Assembly (NCBI RefSeq): GCF_963576615.1 | Contig: NC_088710.1 | Coordinates: 19,271,877 to 19,335,876, forward strand | Direction: 5' to 3' | DNA length: 64,000 nucleotides | Source: Watersipora subatra | Lineage: Eukaryota; Bryozoa; Gymnolaemata; Cheilostomatida; Watersiporidae | In this document: positions 37,701-47,760 of the stretch, in pieces | How positions within the stretch are numbered: the first letter of the stretch is position 1 | How the letters are laid out: each line of letters opens with the position of its first letter | Translations under genes and position numbers: made by a program | The notes under the pieces: generated by a model | The model's input: only the letters and a program-made list of their open reading frames with translations | The model's database searches: none | What the model was told of the DNA's origin: nothing

Positions 37701-39480
37701 AAGACCATATTTTTGTTTTGTAAAAGACACTTCACAAAATGGAGGCCATGCTCAACAGTAGAAGTTAGTGCAGTCACAGGTTTTGACTTTACAAGTTTCA
37801 CTACCAAATAACTTTTATAAGCAAATCAACTATTATTATGCTATGCTAATGCCACTGAGCCAAACCTTAGGTATATTGAATCACAAGCTACCCCATATTT
37901 TTTTTAACTTTTCATAAAAAACGCAAGGATGTTAAAAATGGTTTCATGTCATTAACTAACGTTTTTGTACCGAAGCAGAATGATGTAAGAAATACTTGAG
38001 CTATAACACAATTATTCATCAGGTGGAACTATATATAGATGTTGATCTGGTAGAATTATGTTTATAATGATGATAGGTGGTATTACTAATGATAACGTTT
38101 AGTGGTAGAGTAACTATTGTCGTAACTGACCTTCATCCTACAGTTGCTGCTTCTGCACTGTCTTGTAAGTATCAAAAATGTGTATTGTTCATGTCGTACT
38201 TGTACTACTGGCTCTGGAATATCAGAAATATAAAATATCTGAATATTGCTTCTTGACTGCAGATTCCCATTCCCTACTGTATACCTTTGTCATGCAGTCG
38301 ACATATTTGAACAAATGATATGTAGAGAATAATTTCAAAATACAGTTGACCCCCGCTTTTTCAGATTTCACTTATTCGGATTTTTGAATGTCCAAACAAC
38401 GTCCAGGCTCTAGACGATTGTCTGGTGTGGCCTTGTCTGTTAAAATGACAATTTTGATTGATACGTCGCTCTCTTGACAGACAATTCAAGCGATGAATGA
38501 GTTTCCTGTCAGAGTGTTGCACTGTAATTTTCATATGGCTATTAATATTATACAGTACCCTACAACCTTATCGAGACTACTAATGTTCAAGGTTGCTTAT
38601 CAGTTGCGAAGAGATGCTTGCTTACTAGAAACATACACAGTTATTAGAAAAAAGCCAAGTCCTAAAAAGGGCATCTGCATAGTTTTTGATGTCACCTTTA
38701 GTTTTACGTCTCTATTTTAAATCTGTCCCTTGATTTTAATGAAGTAATGTACATATATGAAAAAGAGAGAATGAAAAAGCGAAGGACAGAGCTGCAATGG
38801 AAAAGTCAATATGATTGTTCAAATACTTGCAACACAATAAAATTTATAATACAGATTTTTTGCTATCCAAAAGTAATTGTACTAAAACATATACATTATT
38901 GCATACATTTTCTGAAAAAGTAGCTTAGCCTATTCTAGCAATGCAGATGTCATCTAAAGACAAAAATCTTGAAAGCCTTGTCTCCTGTCTTCCTTAAAAT
39001 ACATTTGCACACCCACATTATACTATGTAAACTTCAACTTATGTTTTACTTGACTAGTTTGAAGACTTCATATTACTATCTACTTACTGGAATGTTGTAT
39101 TAAAAATGCATTTTATTGCTGTGTATCTAATAGGCCTATTAGTAATAATAAGATTTGATAGGCCGCATATTGAAATATATATTTATTAACTTACCTGAAA
39201 AATTGAATTTTTCTTCCCTACAAATCTGTTTCACAGCGTCGCTTGTCAGATGCTTTTGTTCAAAATCTCTTTGATTTCATACAAAAACACCTGATGAGTG
39301 ACACACAACACAGATTGGTATTGAAGAAAAAATGACTTTTCAGAAAGATTTTAGCATAAAATGTCACTACATTTATTAATATTATTGTAGAGTTCTTTTT
39401 TAGCTTTGAATTTTACTTCATCTTATTTATATTTAATCATAGAACTGCTTTTAAACATAAATGCAGCATTTATATATATA
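34760..39480. other. Long stretch without a recognised gene
   Basis: AT-rich with scattered unpersuasive open frames on both strands. From 38343, CAGTTGACCCCCGC after TA resembles one terminus of a Tigger-like DNA transposon, but no partner end was found. No exon of RAB5 or of another gene could be placed. Confidence 0.5.
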
Positions 39481-39507
39481 TATACATTATATACACAGTA
39501 TATATAC

Positions 39508-39781
39508 TGTGGGCATGAGTATATGCTCCCCCACTTCAGTTTGGTTCAGCCCGCTGGGAGAAGTGCGACACTATTTGCCTTTGTGCATAGCTCATCACTT
39601 TTGTGATTTGAGCGCTCTGGTGTCAGCGCATTGACTCTCTTAATGTCTATGAGGTAACTTAGTTGTTTCATGGCAGGAAGTCAACTCTCATTGATAATGG
39701 GATTTGTGTTTCTTGCCTGAGCTCTGAGCTGCACTGATGAGGCTTCAATAGCCGAAACAGTATTGTCTGTAGCATGAGTAT
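39508..39781 (+). mobile_element. Hammerhead-bearing repeat monomer (~260 bp), Penelope-like/retrozyme type
   Basis: TGTGGGCATGAGTAT at 39508-39522 recurs as TGTAGCATGAGTAT at 39768-39781, directly after the predicted ribozyme cleavage site. So a unit of ~260 bases ends with a hammerhead and the next unit begins in the same way as this one, the arrangement expected from a tandem hammerhead repeat or terminal repeat of a Penelope-like element. The following unit is not present. The gypsy element starts at 39782. Confidence 0.6.
39728..39773 (+). ncRNA. Hammerhead ribozyme (type I, short stem III)
   Basis: All core elements are in place: stem I 5' strand GCTGCA (39728-39733); CTGATGA (39734-39740); stem II GGCT/AGCC with loop TCAAT; GAA (39754-39756); A15.1-C pairing with GT across a 6-base loop; the GTC site ending at 39767; and stem I 3' strand TGTAGC (39768-39773), pairing with the 5' strand through one G-T wobble. 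Short stem III is typical of hammerheads in Penelope-like elements and retrozymes. Self-cleavage is predicted after C39767. Identified from sequence pattern only. Confidence 0.8.
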
Positions 39782-40231
39782 TGTTATGAAATTACATTTT
39801 GGCGAGTCCAATGATACTAATTTTTATAGCTTATGTTCCTAGAATTATTTTTTTTTGTATTGTGTGATTTTTCTTTTGTGATCAGATGGCTAGCTTTACT
39901 TTTAAATGAGATAGCTTTTTGTTTTGCGTTTAACTCACTCTATTTTTGATGATCATTCAGTCAATTCGGACGTGTTTTAAGAAGAGTGTGTTAGAGGTAA
40001 ATAGAATTCCATCGGAATTGTTAATTTTCCTTGTCGTATTTGTAATTGTAATTGTAAATTGTATTGTATTGTATCGTTGTATTGTATGTTTTGAATCTGG
40101 GTTGATTCTACAACTTGTTGTACAACCCAGATAGTATTCATTTGTAATAAAGTAAATACTCACTAGACAAAGGACCCGTGTTTTTGATTTGGAATGATAT
40201 TTATTTGAGATATATAACCAATTCCATTTCA
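39782..40231 (+). repeat. 5' LTR of the gypsy element
   Basis: 450 bp, begins TGTTATGAAATTAC and ends CCAATTCCATTTCA. Contains an AATAAA signal (GTAATAAAGT) and an inverted pair CTGGGTTG...CAACCCAG. Confidence 0.95.
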
Positions 40232-40232
40232 T

Positions 40233-40250
40233 TGGGGGCTTGTCCGGGAT
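40233..40250 (+). other. Primer-binding site, proline-tRNA type
   Basis: TGGGGGCTTGTCCGGGAT starts two bases after the LTR. It differs at one position from the classic 18-base tRNA-Pro primer site of murine leukaemia viruses, so tRNA-Pro is the likely primer. Confidence 0.85.
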
Positions 40251-40344
40251 ATTTAAATTTAGAGTTGGGATTTAAGATTCTTAACTTTGAGTTTATTTGT
40301 CTAGTGAATTTGTCAGTCTGTGTTAGCAGTAGCTAATTGCAATT

Positions 40345-41784
40345 ATGTCAAACCATGATGACTCTGTTGAGGCTGGGTATATTGATGGAGATGACATATT
40401 TTATGACAGTAGGGAAGACACTTTCCAATCTACCACTGTAGGTTTACCTACTATACCTTCATTTATTCCACAGAGAACTATTCCTCCTACACCTAGGCCT
40501 AGATCTACCGTAGTAGTTGGGTCATCTTATCCTTCTGTCACCCCCAGAGAAACGTTATCTGCTGAGACTGTGATAGATGATGCCTATAATAGGTGCTTTC
40601 CCAGCTCAGAGCCACAGATAGGCCTAAACATTTCTCCGGTGCCCACTGCTAGGTCAAAATTAGTGAGGATAAATCAATATCCTGATTCTTTAGGGAAGAG
40701 ATTGAGTAGGCCTAACCAAACTGTAAATAAGTTTGAAACGACTCCTTGTGTTTCCGACGCCTACGCAAGTACAGGGCTGCCTGTGTTACATAAACCCAGT
40801 GCTGCTGAGTCGGCTCCAAAGCCGTTGCATTCTTCAACCTCAGCTCAAATTAATAGTAATACCGAAGATATGTTGCGGACTTTGGTCAACGAGTTCACCC
40901 ACGCTATAGAGGAAAGGTCAACTTCAAATGTAGTCAAATCAACATTGAAAACCCCTCGCTTTGATGGTACAGGAGATGTACATCTGTTTATACAACAGTA
41001 TAATGATGTATGCGCATTGAGTGGTTGGGAGGAAAGGGTGGCTTTAGCACAGCTGAGAGGTGCTCTCGATAAAGGAGCAAAAGAAGCCGGCAGAGCTGAT
41101 AGTGTTAAAGAGGTGTTTCGACGGTTGTTATACATGTTTGGTCTTTTACCAGAGGAAGCACGTGAGAAACTTCATCAAACCCGACGTGAGCCTGGTGAAA
41201 GCTATATGAACTTGGGAAACCGGGTAGGAAGACTGGCTCGTCTTAGTTATGGGGGTCTTGGTTCAGAGGTGGAAAGTACTCTTGCTGTGGAAGCGTTTGA
41301 TCGAGCGCTAGACGACCCAGCATTAAGGCAATATATATCCCTAGCCAAAGTCAATACATTGGATGAAGCTGTTAAAGCTGCAGAGCGCTATGTAATGCTT
41401 GCACAAGTACCTCCTAAACCTGCTCCACGACTGGAGCGAAGTGCTAGAGTGGCTGTAGTGGACTCCACACCTGACGAAACTTCAAGATTCAAAGCCGGTT
41501 GCCCGAAACCCGACAAATTTGAAACACTGTTAGCTTCATTCTCCCAGAAGTTGGATGCACAGACTAAGCAAATTGAGGAACAGTCACGTCGTCTTGCTCT
41601 CTACGAGCAAGGTAACCGACGTCAGACTGACAATTTGTTGAGGCCTAATTCTTCTTCAAATCGTGTTAATGCAGAAAAGAATAGTCGGGCCTGTTACCAG
41701 TGTGGCAGTACATCGCATTTTAAGCGAGAGTGTCCACAATTAACCAGTGCTAAATCTAAAAATTCTAGCAATTCGGAAAACTAA
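40345..41784 (+). CDS. gag: gag-like frame of the gypsy element
   Basis: 479 codons. The N-terminal third is rich in Ser, Thr and Pro; the middle (about 195-360) has the helical retrotransposon-gag pattern with LRGALDKGAKE and LHQTRREPGESYMNL; the C-terminus carries one zinc knuckle CYQCGSTSHFKRECP (CCHC). It would package element RNA into a particle. Its frame differs from that of pol, which is common in Ty3/gypsy elements. Confidence 0.9.
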   Translation: MSNHDDSVEAGYIDGDDIFYDSREDTFQSTTVGLPTIPSFIPQRTIPPTPRPRSTVVVGSSYPSVTPRETLSAETVIDDAYNRCFPSSEPQIGLNISPVPTARSKLVRINQYPDSLGKRLSRPNQTVNKFETTPCVSDAYASTGLPVLHKPSAAESAPKPLHSSTSAQINSNTEDMLRTLVNEFTHAIEERSTSNVVKSTLKTPRFDGTGDVHLFIQQYNDVCALSGWEERVALAQLRGALDKGAKEAGRADSVKEVFRRLLYMFGLLPEEAREKLHQTRREPGESYMNLGNRVGRLARLSYGGLGSEVESTLAVEAFDRALDDPALRQYISLAKVNTLDEAVKAAERYVMLAQVPPKPAPRLERSARVAVVDSTPDETSRFKAGCPKPDKFETLLASFSQKLDAQTKQIEEQSRRLALYEQGNRRQTDNLLRPNSSSNRVNAEKNSRACYQCGSTSHFKRECPQLTSAKSKNSSNSEN

Positions 41785-41888
41785 GTAGGTCTGCACAGAA
41801 CACTGCGGAGGCTGGTGGTAGACCGGAATCATATTTCCGCATAAACAGTGGTGGGGAGGAAACAGTAGTTAACATTGATAGCCGAGAC

Positions 41889-44800
41889 GTGGTAAAAGAG
41901 CCAGTTGAGGTGCCTGATCACCTACTCACCAACAGGTTACCTGCGTCAACGTACGGTTCTTCAGTTACGACTACTTCGAACCAAACCACTGCTTGCACAA
42001 TATCGGAAAACTTTTCCGTGAACATGGCATCATGCACACCTGCGTTATATTTGCCTGGAAGAGTTGGGCGTATAGCAGTTCGCTATCTATTGGATAGCGG
42101 ATGTACCCTCAACATTCTCTCCAAAAGAATATTTAATAAACTTCCTCAGGTTACTAAGAAGAGTATGAAGCCTTTTCATTGCAATACTGGAACCTTGGCA
42201 GATGGGTCAGGGTTGCCAATTGAGGGTCAGGTAGAGTTGGATAGTAGACTTAGATCAGAAATGATCAATGTGTCTTGGGTAGTAGCCAACATTGAACCTG
42301 ACGCCATTTTAGGTATGCCTTTTCTGCTAGGTAATAATTGTCAACTTTTCTGTAGTAATTTCACATTAGTAATGAATGGTAAAACTCTACGATGTTCTGA
42401 CCGCCATGGAGTGGACTACACTAGCTCTGTGCAGGTAGTGTCTGACGTAGATGTTCCTCCGCAATCTGAAAAACTGTTGGATTGCCAATTATCAAGAGTT
42501 ATCAATTCTTCTGTTGGAATGGTAGAAATGAGTAGAGCGACAGTTTCCAGAGGTTTAGCTTTGGCTTCTTGTGTTGTAGCATGCACCAAGGGAGATAGGT
42601 TTGTGGTCAGATGTTTGAATCCACAAAATAAGACGGTATTCATTCCGTCTGGGTCAATTATTGGTCAATGTTTTAGTGTGGAAAGTGACCAGCTTGTCGA
42701 AACGCCAGTCGAGTGTGACACAGGTCAGAATTCAAAGCAAGGGGAATTGCTATCTGATAAACCCGTACCAGAACACTTGGAAAATTTATACAGAGAAGCC
42801 AGTAGCATTTGTACACTGACATCACAACAGAAAGTGATTGCCGGCCTACTAGACCGGTTTGGAGATGTTTTCTCTGCCGGAGATCACGATATGGGGTGCA
42901 CAACTCTGGTTCAACATTCGATTCCTATCGAACCGGGAACTAGACCCATTAAACAGGCACCTCGTCGTCTAGGGGCGGAGAAAGAGGTGGAGGTCGATAA
43001 GCAGGTTAAGAAGTTGATCGAGCAAGATCTTATTGAACCAGCACAGGGGGCGTGGAGTTCTCCAGTGGTGCTGGTTAAAAAGAAAGACGGAAGCTGGAGA
43101 TTTTGTATCGATTATCGACGACTTAATGCCGTCACGGTACATGATGCTTACCCACTTCCCAGAATCGACGAAAGTTTAGAAGCTTTAGCTGATAGTCAAT
43201 ATTTTTCTACTCTTGATTTAATGAGTGGATATTGGCAGGTTCCTCACGGTCTTCATTGGAAGTCAGTGTTACTCTATCTAGACGATATCATTGTCATTGG
43301 TAAAACCTTTGAGCAACAATGTTTGCATCTAGAAGAGGTCCTATCACGTCTTCGCGCTGCCGGGTTAAAGCTCAAACCATCGAAATGTCACATTTTTCAA
43401 CAAAAAGTGAAATATTTGGGTCATGTGGTTAGTGATGCAGGAGTGTCTACCGACCCGGATAAGATAGCCGCTGTGCAGGAGTGGCCAGTTCCAGAGAACT
43501 TGACAGAGCTGCAATCGTTCCTCGGGTTCGTGGGGTACTATCGTCGTTTTGTCGACAACTTTGCATGTAAAGCCCGCCCTTTAACTAAATTAACTGGGAA
43601 AAATACACGTTTCCAGTGGTCAGAGGAATGCCAAAAAGCGTTTGATTTTCTTCGACAATCTTTGATGACCGCACCTGTCCTGTCTTATCCTAATCCTCAG
43701 TTGGAGTATATCTTAGACACGGATGCCTCTCTAAATGGTGTGGGCGCAGTGTTATCCCAAATTCAAAAGGGTGAGGAAAAAGTGATATCGTATTACAGCA
43801 AAGCTCTTTCATCGGCAGAACGCAATTACTGTGTCACACGTCGTGAGCTCCTAGCTATTGTGAAGGCGGTAATCCATTTCAGACCTTATCTATACGGTCG
43901 AAGATTTAGAATTCGCACCGATCATGCTTCTCTGCTCTGGCTGTGCCGGAAGACAACTCCTTCAGCACAAGTGGCTAGATGGCTAGAAATTCTAAGTGAA
44001 TTCAATTTTGGTATAGAGCATAGGCCCGGCGGAGTCCACAGTAATGCAGATGGCCTGTCACGCCGCCCATGCCGCGACTGTTCACAGTGTGACAGAATGG
44101 ATCGCACTGGTGGGGGCCCTAGTTTACCTGATATTCGTAAAGAACTCTCAGACATGAGAACCCAGGAAGATACGGTTGTCACCGATATTATTGGCGAGCA
44201 ACTGTATGGTGCTTCTGACTTTGTTAGTCACTATGATAATCCCTCTAATGAGTGCCATAGTGTCTTGCAGGAAAAAGCCAGAGATGGTTCTCTTGTGTGT
44301 CCAGTTAATGGAGACAATCTGCAAGACAGCGGGGAAGAACAAGTATCTCTACCGCTACCAACGCCTGATTCTACCGAAACCAACCTTGTACTGAGTGGCG
44401 CTCAGAAGGAACAAGGAGAAGTTTCAACGGTATATAAGGCTGTTGATGACCAGGTAGCTATTGATGCATCTATCGTCAATTTGGGAAGTTGGGAACTACG
44501 AAAACTCAATTCAATGATGTCATTAATGAGAATTCGAGACGATGGTGTCCTGGTTGTTCGAATTCTCAATGGCCAAAAAACTAAAGAGGTCATTGTCTGT
44601 CCTAAGACATTGCGAAAGGATTTAATATGGTCCACCCATACCCTCTCTCATTCCGGTCGGACAAAGACCTTAAAAAGGTTGAGGCTAACCTGGTATTGGC
44701 CGGGCATGACCGCTGATGTACGTAGGCTGTTACGTACTTGTGAAATTTGTCAACGTGCTAAGTCCGGGGGCCTTCTTCCCTCTTCCAGGGCTGGGCCACT

Positions 44801-45839
44801 CTGGGTTGGTCGACCATGGCAAAAAGTTGCTATTGATTTAGTGGGACCGTTGCCAGAAACCTTGAGAGGAAATAAGTGGGTCTTAGTTCTTACCGATCAC
44901 TTTACTCGGTGGCAAGATGCGTTGCCTCTTTCGGATGCAACCGCACCCGTTGTTGCCGAAGCTTTAGATAGTCGAGTTTTTTGTTATTTTGGTCTCCCTG
45001 AAGAACTTCATAGCGATCGTGGTTCGCAGTTTGAAGGTGAACTTATGACCGAACTATGTCGTTTTTGGCGAATAACTAAAACACGTACTACACCGTACCA
45101 CCCTCAGTCTAATGGAGTGGTGGAACGGGGTAATCGAACTCTTGGTGACTCACTTCGATCCATGCTCCTCAGTTCCGGACAAGAACAGAATAACTGGGAT
45201 TGTTTGCTACCTCAAATTATGCGAGCTCTGCGAGCTACTCCGCATTCAAAAACTGAGGAAACTAGCAACTTTCTCATGTTTGGACGGGAATGTCGCCTGC
45301 CAGATCAGTTGATTGGTGGTACGTATTCATGTGAGCTGAACACAAGGCTAGAGTATGCCCAAAGACTAAAGGAGCGTCTAGAGTCAGCTCATGATCTGTT
45401 GAGGTCCCAACAGAGTTTACTCATGAGATGGCCTGACTCTGACGAGGAACCCTTATTTAAACCCGGCGAGTTGGTTTTGGTACAACGCAAGCGAAAGAAA
45501 AAAGGAGTTAACCCTAAGCTTCTGCCAAAGTTCGAGGGTCCTTTTTTTATTCGCAAGTCATTTAATAATGGCACCTATAAAATAGACGGCCGAGGAGTAG
45601 TCAACGAATGTCGATTGAAATTATTTGTTCCTTGTGCTGACGCGGACGGTCGACAAACTCCTCATTTAGGACAAACCACCCATCAGTCTATTCTAGAGTA
45701 CACAGATGAACCTGACAACAGGTCTGTTCACTCAGACTTGGCTGGTGATCCTGTTGTTCCAGAACCTGTGTTGCCTACGGGAAGGTTAGGAAGGACTCGA
45801 CGCCGACCGAGGCATTTATTTGATTACACATTGTATTAG
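41889..45839 (+). CDS. pol: pol-like frame of the gypsy element
   Basis: A 1316-codon open frame. Domains in order: aspartic protease (LLDSGCTLN, about 67-75), reverse transcriptase (WRFCIDYRRLN, YLDDII), RNase H (LDTDASLNGVGAVLSQ, TDHASL), integrase zinc site (HTLSHSG...CEICQRA), integrase core (DLVGPLPE, LHSDRGSQFEG, GVVERGNRTL) and a C-terminal region with KFEGPFFIRKSF. Integrase after RNase H places it in Ty3/gypsy. The track may begin a little upstream of the first ATG-like codon. Treated as a fossil; no statement on individual lesions. Confidence 0.92.
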   Translation: MVKEPVEVPDHLLTNRLPASTYGSSVTTTSNQTTACTISENFSVNMASCTPALYLPGRVGRIAVRYLLDSGCTLNILSKRIFNKLPQVTKKSMKPFHCNTGTLADGSGLPIEGQVELDSRLRSEMINVSWVVANIEPDAILGMPFLLGNNCQLFCSNFTLVMNGKTLRCSDRHGVDYTSSVQVVSDVDVPPQSEKLLDCQLSRVINSSVGMVEMSRATVSRGLALASCVVACTKGDRFVVRCLNPQNKTVFIPSGSIIGQCFSVESDQLVETPVECDTGQNSKQGELLSDKPVPEHLENLYREASSICTLTSQQKVIAGLLDRFGDVFSAGDHDMGCTTLVQHSIPIEPGTRPIKQAPRRLGAEKEVEVDKQVKKLIEQDLIEPAQGAWSSPVVLVKKKDGSWRFCIDYRRLNAVTVHDAYPLPRIDESLEALADSQYFSTLDLMSGYWQVPHGLHWKSVLLYLDDIIVIGKTFEQQCLHLEEVLSRLRAAGLKLKPSKCHIFQQKVKYLGHVVSDAGVSTDPDKIAAVQEWPVPENLTELQSFLGFVGYYRRFVDNFACKARPLTKLTGKNTRFQWSEECQKAFDFLRQSLMTAPVLSYPNPQLEYILDTDASLNGVGAVLSQIQKGEEKVISYYSKALSSAERNYCVTRRELLAIVKAVIHFRPYLYGRRFRIRTDHASLLWLCRKTTPSAQVARWLEILSEFNFGIEHRPGGVHSNADGLSRRPCRDCSQCDRMDRTGGGPSLPDIRKELSDMRTQEDTVVTDIIGEQLYGASDFVSHYDNPSNECHSVLQEKARDGSLVCPVNGDNLQDSGEEQVSLPLPTPDSTETNLVLSGAQKEQGEVSTVYKAVDDQVAIDASIVNLGSWELRKLNSMMSLMRIRDDGVLVVRILNGQKTKEVIVCPKTLRKDLIWSTHTLSHSGRTKTLKRLRLTWYWPGMTADVRRLLRTCEICQRAKSGGLLPSSRAGPLWVGRPWQKVAIDLVGPLPETLRGNKWVLVLTDHFTRWQDALPLSDATAPVVAEALDSRVFCYFGLPEELHSDRGSQFEGELMTELCRFWRITKTRTTPYHPQSNGVVERGNRTLGDSLRSMLLSSGQEQNNWDCLLPQIMRALRATPHSKTEETSNFLMFGRECRLPDQLIGGTYSCELNTRLEYAQRLKERLESAHDLLRSQQSLLMRWPDSDEEPLFKPGELVLVQRKRKKKGVNPKLLPKFEGPFFIRKSFNNGTYKIDGRGVVNECRLKLFVPCADADGRQTPHLGQTTHQSILEYTDEPDNRSVHSDLAGDPVVPEPVLPTGRLGRTRRRPRHLFDYTLY

Positions 45840-46100
45840 TTTTGAGTAGCGGTGCAAAACTAAACTAAGTAGATTGACTTCTTTGGTAGTGTCAGTTGTG
45901 ATAATTATGAGCATGTAGATCTAATTCTCTTTTCATATGTAATTGTTAACATAGACTGTTTGGTTTATTTCCCTATGCACGAGGTGAAGGACTTTCTGTC
46001 TATCATTGCACACACCAGCATGCTGCACCTACAACTACTTATGGCACCAGCAACTCTTCCTTGCTTCCAATTCTGAAGTTGGTTACGTCTCTTACTACAG

Positions 46101-47153
46101 ATGGCGGAATCGGTCCCACTCCAAATTGAAGTAGACGTAGAGGAGGAACAGATTGTGCTGGATAATAATGAAGACGAAAATTTAACGGTATCACCGGAAC
46201 CTGAAGAACCGGTGGTCAATGTAGAGGAGCCCGAAACTCAGCTTACGACCACGGGCCCCGTCAGAAAGCGACTGCGCACTGTAAAGTTTGTCGATGAACA
46301 AACATCCGTGGAAGTCAAGAATGCCCGCCTTCACCCTAATGGATGCAAACTGTGTTCGTTTACCATATCTATCCCTGACAAACTTACGGAGCATATCCGC
46401 ACCCACTTCACAAGGTTTTTCTGCTCCTGTGGTGTGTCGGAAAATATCAGATCGTTGATCGGCATGCATATTCAACAGCAGAAGAGGAACTTGGCCGCCG
46501 ATCACCAGGACATAACGAGTTGTTATGAAGTGGACCGAACGCTTTCCCAGAATTTCCTACAGTTTGTGGGGTTACCAGATTCTACAGCGTTTGGAGAACT
46601 GGTGCACAGGAAGGATGGTGCTCGCAGCATCAAAGTGGAAACAGTAACTGCCCCAGCCACCACTTCTAATGATGCGTCATCCCTCAGTGTGACTTTCAAC
46701 AAACGGAATCGGGATGTTCGGCTACTTATGAATGAAGAGGAGTCGACTGCTGCCGCAGCAAGCATTCGTGCTGGTCGGGAACAAAAGCAACAACAATCCC
46801 ATAAACCATCCTCGGCATGTGTTGCTGCCCTCCGACCTGCCCTGAAACGAACAATGAGCGGTAGTGTTGTTAGACCCTCGACTCCTTTCACAGCGGTTCC
46901 CCGACCAACTACGCTAAATACGGCTACTACCAATGTACACTGCAATGCTGAAGTTTTGGTACTTCGAGAGGAGTTAAAGAGGGTTACTGCAGAACGTGAT
47001 CGCCTCCGCGAAGAGAACATTGCTCTGCGAGTGGAAAACCAAGGCGCTCGACAGACGATTGGAACTGTACAAGAGCACCTTTCCCAAATCCAGCAAATTG
47101 GGAGACACCTGGGAATGGCTAGAGATTTGATTCACAAATTTATAGGGAATTAA
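46101..47153 (+). CDS. Third frame of the gypsy element: zinc finger plus coiled coil
   Basis: 350 codons between pol and the 3' LTR, where retrovirus-like elements may carry env. It has no signal peptide or membrane segment. Seen instead: an acidic N-terminus (about 1-55), a C2H2 unit CKLCSFTISIPDKLTEHIRTH near residues 81-101, a Cys/His-rich follow-on FFCSCG...MH, a low-complexity middle, and a heptad-like coiled coil from LREELKRVTAERDRLREEN onward. Such a protein could bind nucleic acid and self-associate. I do not recognise the family; a captured host gene or a lineage-specific accessory protein are both possible. Confidence 0.75.
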   Translation: MAESVPLQIEVDVEEEQIVLDNNEDENLTVSPEPEEPVVNVEEPETQLTTTGPVRKRLRTVKFVDEQTSVEVKNARLHPNGCKLCSFTISIPDKLTEHIRTHFTRFFCSCGVSENIRSLIGMHIQQQKRNLAADHQDITSCYEVDRTLSQNFLQFVGLPDSTAFGELVHRKDGARSIKVETVTAPATTSNDASSLSVTFNKRNRDVRLLMNEEESTAAAASIRAGREQKQQQSHKPSSACVAALRPALKRTMSGSVVRPSTPFTAVPRPTTLNTATTNVHCNAEVLVLREELKRVTAERDRLREENIALRVENQGARQTIGTVQEHLSQIQQIGRHLGMARDLIHKFIGN

Positions 47154-47303
47154 AGTTGTACGAGTTTCCAATGTTGAATTGGGGTAAAACTTAACAACTT
47201 CTCCTATTAATAAGTTTCGACGAATTGTCGAAGAACAAACTTATATGTAATTTCTTTTTGTTGGCAATCGATGCTAAGATCATGTTGATACTGTGTCGCA
47301 TCT

Positions 47304-47315
47304 AGGGGCGGAGAA
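47304..47315 (+). other. Polypurine tract
   Basis: AGGGGCGGAGAA directly before the 3' LTR, the usual plus-strand primer position. Confidence 0.75.
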
Positions 47316-47760
47316 TGTTATGAAATTACATTTTGGCGAGTCCAATGATACTAATTTTTATAGCTTATGTTCCTAGAATTATTTTTTTTTGTATTGTGTG
47401 ATTTTTCTTTTGTGATCAGATGGCTAGCTTTACTTTTAAATGAGATAGCTTTTTGTTTTGCGTTTAACTCACTCTCTTTTTGATGATCATTCAGTCAATT
47501 CGGACGTGTTTTAAGAAGAGTGTGTTAGAGGTAAATAGAATTCCATCGGAATTGTTAATTTTCCTTGTCGTATTTGTAATTGTAATTGTAAATTGTATTG
47601 TATCGTTGTATTGTATGTTTTGAATCTGGGTTGATTCTACAACTTGTTGTACAACCCAGATAGTATTCATTTGTAATAAAGTAAATACTCACTAGACAAA
47701 GGACCCGTGTTTTTGATTTGGAATGATATTTATTTGAGATATATAACCAATTCCATTTCA
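47316..47760 (+). repeat. 3' LTR of the gypsy element
   Basis: 445 bp, nearly identical to the 5' LTR, ending CCAATTCCATTTCA before the GTAT duplication. Confidence 0.95.

Larger units (their letters stand above)
39782..47760 (+). mobile_element. Ty3/gypsy LTR retrotransposon, young, with extra frame after pol
   Basis: A 7.98-kb element with LTRs 39782-40231 and 47316-47760, both TG...CA, flanked by a 4-base duplication GTAT (39778-39781 and 47761-47764). Order: LTR, primer site, gag, pol (protease, reverse transcriptase, RNase H, integrase), a third frame, purine tract, LTR; this pol order is Ty3/gypsy. LTRs differ by about one base and one 5-base length change, so insertion is very recent. 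Long reading frames remain; the copy appears to have about one internal break. It lies between RAB5 exon 4 and ASPHD, inside a hammerhead-bearing repeat. Treated as a fossil copy. Confidence 0.95.

Noticed and set aside
38343-38720. Full Tigger-like element starting CAGTTGACCCCCGC
   Set aside because: Only one terminus is visible; no inverted partner or transposase was found.
39290-39320. Second hammerhead at CTGATGAGTGAC
   Set aside because: No GAA core, no stem II pairing and no cleavage triplet in place.
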